NCBI RefSeq assembly: GCF_020080835.1
Contig: NC_058166.1
Span: 6,520,000-6,583,999, forward strand
Length of the DNA stretch: 64,000 nucleotides
Direction of reading: 5' to 3'
DNA from: Cotesia glomerata
Taxonomy: Eukaryota > Arthropoda > Insecta > Hymenoptera > Braconidae
The notes beneath the pieces were generated by a model that was given only the letters and a program-made list of their open reading frames with translations, was not told the DNA's origin and made no database searches. Position numbers and translations under genes: made by a program. How positions within the stretch are numbered: position 1 is the stretch's first letter; the number at the start of each line of letters is the position of its first letter. Shown here one piece after another: positions 56,645 to 64,000 of this stretch.

Positions 56645-58025
56645 TTTGATGATCAATAATACTTATGAATTAAACTAAAATGATACTCATAATACTCGAC
56701 GCCTGATGTCATCAATCGCAAAATGATAGTTGTAAAAGAAACCAAACAATATTTATCTATATTATTTGTAAATTAAATCCAAACAACAATTGTAACATCA
56801 ATTAATATTTAGTAATATTAATTGTTAATCACGCTCCAAATAATGATTGTAATGATTAATAATTAACAATATCAGTCGTGAATCACGCTGTACAAATTAT
56901 AAATATAACAATAATATATCGCGTGGGAAATAATAATCACAAAAATGCCGCAGTACCAATTTTGGCTCAAGTACTTACGTAACAAATTAACGCGAGCCAC
57001 AGGACGCGATTAAGCAATCAGCCGCCGTGAGATTTTCCCCGAAAGGCCTTTCTTTAATTTTAACAAACAAATTAGCCCACGTTTGAATATAACTGAATTT
57101 AATTTTATTATCAAATAGCTCACTATAATTAATTCATTACGTGTCAGCCGCGTGGTCAAGATGGCGGCCTCACGTGGAAAACCGGCGCCGGTTCCCGCCC
57201 GGGAGAATCTCAGTAATTACCGCGGTGGAATAATATTCAAGGACTTACCAGAATGCGTTAATACGATCAGCCAAAAGCACCAAATTAATTCTCTAACGAA
57301 CCAAACAGTAAGTTAATAAAGGATTGTTGAGCAACTTAAACAACAATTGCAAGTTATTATACCAAAATTGAATGGCTTGACCACACTGGTGCTTGCAATC
57401 TAGTATTCCGCCTGTGACTAACTATCTATGCCGCCGGCAGCATGCTGCCAGCTGCGGCTACCGACCTGCCCTCATGAGGGACTTCCCGTCACCTCGGGCT
57501 ACCGCCGGTACCGTTCTTTTTCCAAAATTTCCAATTCCACCGAATACTGAGTAATTCTCCCCCGAAGCGCAAATCGAGCCGGCATCCGCATGCAATAACA
57601 TTTCGACAATAATCATAATCGTTGTTTAGATAGTTATTTAATAATTTAAAATCAAACGTGAGTTTAAAAGATAAATTTGAGCTGAGCGTCAGGCTCGTCT
57701 GCTCCAGACTGGGGGCCTCGGGTATTCTCAGGCCCGTCGGCCACTCACTGGAGCCCCATCTAATTTAATAAATTGAATTAATTAAACAAATTAAATTCTT
57801 TAAGTTAAATCTCAAAGTTAATTACGCTAATTTTAATCACCGGCGACCATCCTGATCGCCTTCTGGGCTGAAATAAAATCTATACAAACAATATTACCTT
57901 AAAACTAAATCTTATTTCTAATAAACTTTCTATTATCAGCTCGGAAGGTGCCGCCATCTGGCGGAGCCTTCCACCAGTGTGCTCAAGCCCGGCGGGAAAT
58001 GCCACAGCGTGTAAACACTGTGACA
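56645..58025 (-). repeat. LTR fragment, second copy of the 8975-11093 LTR
   Basis: Aligns closely with about 9712-11093, sharing GATGTCATCA, CGAAAGGCCTTTCTTTAAT, GATGGCGGCCTCACGTGGAA and the end GTAAACACTGTGACA. The 740 bp nearest the primer-site end is missing. No internal element sequence follows, so it is a truncated solo LTR. Confidence 0.8.
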
Positions 58026-60238
58026 CACCCCGACCAGACCGAACCTTACCCCGTAAGGCAACTCCGCTAAGCCGGTGGCAAGCCCGGGGCCTTGTCTATG
58101 ACGAGGAAGGAGGAGTCGGAGGAGTACAACCTCGTGAAAAAACCAGGTCCAGTCTAGCTCCGGATGGAAACTAACCTGTGTGGGCTCCTGGCAAGGTTAC
58201 GCCAAAATCCCGTTACTCTTGCCTGGGCGCTAGTTATGGACGCGGGCTGACCAGTTCGATTTTGCACAGTGGTACGCTGGAACCGTCGCGAAGGAGGAGT
58301 CCGGGCGGTGCGGAGGCCTCTGTCGCTGTGCGAGGTAGGGCTGTGAAAATGGCTCTTGAAAGCGGCAGTGTCTAAAATGGTATGCACTCTGAGGACAGGT
58401 CTAGCAGTAAAATGCAGACCGGAGGCGGTTTCACCTAGATCTCTGGATATGCACGGTCATCTGGAGGGAACTGCGACTTCGGAAATGTAGCTGAGTAAAC
58501 CCCTCCCGGGAGACTAGTGTAGCAGCAGTTCGCATTAGCGTACATGCTGTTGCGTTTTTCTCCCATCCCTTAGCTTTCCTGATAGCCCAAAGGCATCCAC
58601 TTACTGGGTGGGTGCATGAGGGTGTATGAAGGGTAGCTTTGTGGGTCTGCTACGCCGGTGACAAGCCCGGGGCCCTGTCTATGACGGGGAAAGAGAAGTC
58701 GGAGGAGTAAAACTTGTGAAAAAACCAGGTCCATTCTGGCACCAAATGGGATCAACCTAAAGGGCTCCTGGCAGGACTACAGCTAAACTTCCGCTTACTC
58801 TAAAAAGGTATGCATTCTGAAGATAGGTCTAGCAGTTAAAGCAGACCGGAGACAAGTTCACTCGGATCTCATCTGTGTATGGGACAACAATTAAAGGTAG
58901 AAAGGGATAGCTACCTAAAAAGAGAAATAAGTTAACAATAAATATAGCGAATAATAAACATAGCGAATAATAATATAGCGAATAGACAAGTATCAATCAA
59001 TGACGAATTAGCGACTCGTCGCACACAACAACTCAAAAGGTGACCTGGCTACTCGCCTGTTCATATACACAGACATCTCGAGGGGACTGTGGCTTAGGAA
59101 TGCAACCAAGTAAGCACCCTCCCGGGAAAACTAGTGTGTAATAGTTGATATGGTAAATTCAAGATGCTTTACACACAATTTTCCCTCACCCTTAGCTTTC
59201 CTGATAGCCCAAGGGTTTTCTACACATCACTTAATCCGTGAGTCTCTTCACAAGGGCCGGAGGTTGCGTGTGTCAGACGTGGTATGCGATAAGCAGCCAT
59301 GTTCTCCACACAATTTCTGTGACTAGGTGGATGCCTAAAGATAACTTGGGGTAGCTTTGTGGGTCAAAGAATTGGTTATGTTGGTGCGCGTGTCAGCTCA
59401 CGTACCTCACACATGACCTCTTCTTTTAAGCTTTCCTGATGAACTAAAGATCTTATGCAACACTTAATCTGTGAGTCCTTTTAGTTAAGGGCCGGAGGTC
59501 GTGTGTGACGGACGTGACAGCGTTAGCTGTCATGCTCTCAGCACAATTCCTGTGTCTGTGTGGGAGTCCGAGGTGACTCGGGGAGGTTTTTGTGTGCTCA
59601 AGGAACTAGCCGTGTGCGGGTGTGTGTGTGCTCTCAGCGCATACATTCCGCGCATGGCTTTTTCTCTCTCGGGATTTTTCTAGCCATCTAAAAGGTCTCA
59701 CACACCACTTAATCTGTGAGTCTTTTTAACTAAGGACCGGAGGTTGCGTGTGACAGACGTGGTATGCGACAGCACCCATAACAATTCCTGTGACTGTGTG
59801 GACACCCGGGGTGGTTGGGAGATTTTGAGCGCTTTGGGAACTAGCCGTGTGTGGGTCTGTGTGTGCTTTTAGTGCATGCAACCCGTGCATGGCTTTTTCT
59901 CCCTAAGTGAACTTTTCAATCTGTTGTCTCATAATCTAGGTAGTGCAGACTGGGGGAAAAAAGAGAGAAGAGGAAGGCTGACTTGGACTAACCAGACATA
60001 GGAAACCCCAGGTCTTGAACTTTCGCAGAGGGTTACAGCTTCCCTGTATCTAGGGCTTGACGAACCCTCGAACCTCGAGTTAACCCCCATAAGCTAAGCT
60101 GGACTAACGTGGCGAGAGCTGAATGGCAGGGTGGGTAGATCCCTGTCTCTAACGTAGCGGTGCCGGTTCTGGTTAGCGACCTCCGGTTTCGAGAAACACA
60201 AATGCTGGGGGTAAAAAGCTCTCTTTCTTTAGGATGTC
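58026..60238 (+). other. Repetitive GC-richer leader of an R1-clade LINE
   Basis: No frame like a LINE Gag is present. Two units of about 590 bp (about 58067 and 58655) share AAGCCCGGGGCC, TCTATGACG, GAGAAGTCGGAGGAGTA, GTGAAAAAACCAGGTCCA, GGTCTAGCAGT and CTCCCGGGA. They are followed by the three shorter units at 59191-59910. The last part (59930-60238) leads to the ORF. Small ORFs at 57977, 58178 and 59501 look fortuitous. Confidence 0.55.
59191..59910 (+). repeat. Three leader units of about 235 bp
   Basis: Units start near 59191, 59425 and 59663 and share CTTTCCTGAT or similar, CACTTAATC(T/C)GTGAGTC, GGGCCGGAGGT, GTGTGACAGACGTG and CACAATTCCTGTG. Repeated leader units act as promoters in some LINEs; this role is inferred. 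Confidence 0.75.
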
Positions 60239-63200
60239 TTGACTCGTGGGAACAAAATGGAACAAACTAGTAACTCTAAAACCTTAAAACAAAACCAATT
60301 CCTCCTGAGGAATTCCAAACAAGTGTGTATTCGCCTAGAAAGGCTTGACGAAATGGCTCACCCAAAAAGTCACTACCAAAGTGACCGCAATCAGGTACCA
60401 GCAGAACCGCAGTCTGCTGTACAATCACGAAATGAACCTAGCAGGGTAATAGTAATTGAACAACCAAATGCAGCAGTAACAAACGAACAGGCCAACACGG
60501 TCAATCCAGATGCGTGGAAAAACCTAAGGCAAATAATTACTGCAGTCAATTGCCTGCCAAAGCAAGATGTGGAACCAGTGCAAAAGACACTCAAAATTGC
60601 ACAAATAAACATGATGAACAAAGCGATAGTAGATATATGACAGCTCAATAAAGCACGGAATAAGTGCAGTCGCTATGCAAGAACCGTACAGTCATAACGG
60701 TAGAATACCAGGCTTTGGTATCTCTACAAGAGTAACGGAAAGTGCACAAAAAGGGAATCGAATAATGGCAGGCACTGTTATACTCGACAGAAGCATAGAA
60801 GTACTCAACATAGCACACCTAAACACTACACACTGTGTAGTAACACAATTGATCCACCAAGTCGGCAGAATATATCTCATCAACATGTACTTCCAACACA
60901 GCGAAGACATAAAACCACATCTTGACCAACTACAAAAAGTCATGGTAAAACTACATGGCGAGAAACTGCTCATAATGGTTGACTCGAATGCTCGTTCACC
61001 TCTCTGGGACAAAAATGCGGCGGATAAATCCAAAACAGGACCAGAGCAGATCAGAAGACGCTCTGACAGGCGTGGTGAAGCCATGGAAGAATTTATTCTA
61101 TCCAAAGAATTAGCACTATTAAATGATGTTGAGTCATCATTCTCAACATACACATCAAGTCAGCATGAGTCAAACGTCGATCTGACCCTTTGCACAACTA
61201 ATCTACTACCACTTATCAAAAACTGGGCAGTCCAAGACAACTGGACAACAAGCGATCACAGAGTAATAGTCACCACTCTAAGCAACGAAACTAACGAGGA
61301 ACAATGCCCACAAACACCAAGGTTTGTTACTAAAAATGTAGACTGGGAAAGCTTTAAGAGTTCCATCACGAGCAAGCGCATAGAGAGATTAGATAACCGC
61401 AACATCAACAGTGCGGAGGAAGTTGAGCAATATGCAGGTGTACTAGAAGAAGTATACATCGAAACTTGTAACGAATTCCTAAAGAAGAAACACCAAAGGA
61501 AAAAATGCAGACCTTACTGGAACACAAAAGTCACTCAGTTAAAAAAGAAATGCAACAAGGAGCGAAACAGACTTCGCAAACTCAACAAGAAAAAGTCAAG
61601 GGACCAAGCTCCCAGCGAAGAACTCCTAAACCAGAGGAACAAGAGGAAGCGAGTCCTTGATGACTACGCTGTCGCCACGAAAAAGGCCAAACTCGAAAGC
61701 TGGGAAAAATTTGCAACATCAGCAAGCAAGAAAAACGCTTGGGGCTTACCATACAAAATCGCAAGCGGAAAATTAAAACCCGCAAAAGCCCTCGCAAGCA
61801 TGAACAGCGATCTGGGCCACACGCAAAGCTGGGAGGAATCTGCCCGAATACTACTCGACGGGCTCATTCCAGACGATATCCCAGAAGTCTACCCAGAACA
61901 AGAAGCGGCCAAAGAAACCGTCAGGAACATGGAAAACCTGGGTCCTGACTCGAATGATTTTACAACAAACGAAATCGAACAAAGCATGAAAAATCTAACA
62001 AACGGAAAAGCCCCAGGTGTCGACCTTATCGAAGCGGATGTAATAAAATATACCAGCAAGACAATGAGTAACAGCGTAACAAACCTATTTAACTCGTGTA
62101 TGAAATATGGAACTTTTCCAAGAAGATGGAAAGTCGGATCCATCATCACACTACTCAAGGGTCCTGAAAAAGACCCAAGTGTAACCAAATCATACCGGCC
62201 AATCTGCCTACTTCCAATACTAGGAAAGCTATTCGAAAAAGCGATAATCACGAGACTAAAACCCACGCTCATCGAACACGAGCAAACATCACCAAACCAA
62301 TTCGGATTCCGACCAAATCGGTCAACTACGGATGCCATCACCGAGCTACGCAAACTTGTAGAAGGCCAAGAAGCCAAGTATGCCATGGGCGCTCTATTCG
62401 ACATAGCAGGTGCATTTGACAATGTATGGTGGACAAGTGTTCTGAAAAACCTAATACTCAGACGTTGCCCAAAAAACGTCTACCACGTGGTCGAGGACTA
62501 CTTCAAAAACAGAATAATGGCCATCGACGGGAAAGGGACCCGAGTGAGCAAAAGTGCGACAAGGGGATGCCCCCAGGGTTCGGTCTTTGGACCGTACTTC
62601 TGGGATCTCATCTTCGATAACCTTTTAAACAAACTACACGAGTGCGGATTCGAAGCCATAGCTTTTGCAGATGACCTCATAGTTGTCATCAATGGCCAAA
62701 CCAGATCAGACCTATCCATGAAAGGTCAACTATCAGCGGATATCATCTCCAACTGGTGTGACAAAGAGAAACTCGAAGTGTCACAAAAGAAGAGTGAACT
62801 CATAATGCTCAAGGGGAAGTTCAAAGAAGGCCCACACGGAGTCAGACCCCCAAAAATACACTTACAAGGTAAACAAATCGCCATGAAAAAAGTGGTGAAA
62901 TACCTAAGGATCAACATCAGTGAGGGTTTGAACATAAGCCCTCACATAAAAGCAATAAGTCAAAACTGCTCCCAAATCATCGGAAAAATCACAAGGCTTA
63001 GAGGACCCGACTGAGGACTGGAATTTGGTGCGAAGCTAATCATATACAAAGGTTTGCTAGTATCCAACATGACTTATGCTGCCCCGAGCTGGGCAGACCT
63101 AATGACAAAGGCTGACATGACCAGTCTTGAAAGAACCCAGAGGAAAGCATTGCTATGGACAACCCAAGCAGCGCGAACAGTCTCCAACGATGCACTACCA

Positions 63201-63914
63201 GTCATTGCAGGTGGGCTACCAATAAACTTACTCATACAAGAACGCAGATGCAAATACCTTCTCAGAAAGGAAACGCCATTCACAGTTGGTGACTATAGCT
63301 TTGACCCAACATTCGAGTACAGCCAAAAAGAAGTCATCATGCAAGTGGAGAACGCGCTTATCAGCCAGTGGCAACACTCCTGGTCTAACTCAGAAAAAGG
63401 CCGAGAAACACATGCTTTCTTCGAATGTGTTAAAAGTAGAATCTCCACTAAACTAAACCTAGATTACTACTCTACCCAATTCATAACTGGTCATGGCTGG
63501 TTCAACCAGCGCCTACACAAGTTCGGAATGGCGAACTCAAGCCAATGCGAATGCGGCGAAGAAGAGACAGCAACACACATAATCCAAAGCTGTGAAAAAT
63601 ACGACGACGCAAGGGAAAAAATTAAGTCGGCTGCCACAAACGAGCAATGGGCCGACTTAAAGCGTAATGTAGGTCAGGGTGTCCTACTACCAGAATTCAA
63701 GGAATTTGCCAAAACTACCTTAAAAAGGAAAAGAGAAGCAGATTTTGATGACTCTAAAGGAGGAAATGGACGGTTCAAAAAGTTTCCAAGGCCATCGAAT
63801 AAACTTTCAAGAAAGAGAACCATCAGCGAACCTCTGGGAGATGAGGAAGATGAGGAAGACGAGCTTGGAATGATGACCCGCAGCAGAAGCAAGAAAAAGC
63901 GGCGCACAACATGA
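60239..63914 (+). pseudogene. R1-clade LINE endonuclease-RT protein, one frameshift and one stop
   Basis: 60239-60640 is an N-terminal extension ending in the endonuclease start LKIAQINMMNKAIVD; a one-base shift near 60640 leads to KHGISAVAMQEPYSHNG and the long frame 60675-63014. Endonuclease: MVDSNARSPLWD, ESNVDLTL, WTTSDHRVIV. RT: NGKAPGVDLIEADVI, YRPICLLPILGKLFEKAI, QFGFRPNRSTTDAI, ALFDIAGAFDNVWW, RGCPQGSVFGPYFWDLIF and AFADDLIVVI. TGA at 63012-63014 interrupts the same frame, which then runs to 63914 with the terminal zinc motif CECGEEETATHIIQSC typical of the R1 clade and a basic tail (KRKREADF, RSRSKKKRR). It lacks ORF1. Target preference cannot be judged. Confidence 0.85.
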
Positions 63915-64000
63915 ATAATCCAATCTAATACATGCCTGGAGTAATCCAAAACTTCAAATTACGTCAAATAAACCAACACACAACACAACAGAAGTCTTAC
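63915..64000 (+). other. LINE 3' flank at the window edge
   Basis: 86 bases of untranslated sequence; the 3' end of the element is outside the window. Confidence 0.5.

Noticed and set aside
57977..58387. Small ORFs on both strands in the LINE leader
   Set aside because: They overlap the repeated leader units and the LTR end, have no domain and are not kept between units.

Overview
The window looks like a transposon-rich piece of an insect nuclear genome. It is AT-rich, carries metazoan Ty3/gypsy LTR elements, two clades of non-LTR elements, tRNA-derived SINEs and many inverted-repeat elements, and has two short intron-containing genes. A hymenopteran, perhaps a parasitoid wasp, is my guess from the general look of the repeats; this is inference. 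There are no bacterial features. Two runs of exactly 100 N (28733-28832 and 33939-34038) mark scaffold gaps.

Layout. 1-1665: 3' part of a broken Mutator-like transposase element. 2125-8974 (minus): a gypsy element (gag, protease, RT/RNase H, integrase and a zinc-knuckle ORF after integrase), with a tRNA-Lys-type primer site touching a 2.1 kb LTR (8975-11093). 11417-12490: remains of a psq helix-turn-helix gene. 12491-17208: an almost complete CR1/jockey-like LINE. 17446-19210: a solo LTR with 4-bp target duplication. 20015-21754 and 24621-26503: two unrelated-sequence but same-plan nonautonomous elements (terminal inverted repeat, arrays of short palindromic motifs, an antisense tRNA-like module), the second inside a second LINE copy and itself carrying a tRNA-Leu-type SINE. 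26745-28732: fold-back MITEs. 28833-33938: an isolated contig made only of a second copy of the first gypsy element.

34039-34741 (minus) is the end of a spliced gene whose product resembles the Rad52 DNA-repair domain. 36045-46242 is a second gypsy element with near-identical 563-bp LTRs whose gag start codon lies inside the LTR; its protease is split by a 4.2 kb DNA transposon (37746-41978) that is a large inverted duplication flanked by CCGG. 46549-48161 is a spliced BEN-domain gene with one internal stop. 48298-53425 holds a common interspersed repeat, three 160-bp tandem units and a fold-back element broken by another TIR element with an exact 92-bp tandem array. 53548-55770 is a second, internally deleted Mutator-like element with recognisable termini. 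56645-58025 is a second copy of the 2.1 kb LTR (partial). 58026 to the end is an R1-clade LINE with a repetitive 2.2 kb leader and no ORF1.

Almost every coding region is a mobile-element protein, and most carry a stop or frameshift. The nesting gives relative ages: SINEs postdate the first gypsy copy, the CCGG transposon postdates the second gypsy element, and element B postdates the second LINE. The Rad52-like and BEN-domain genes are the only candidates for host genes.
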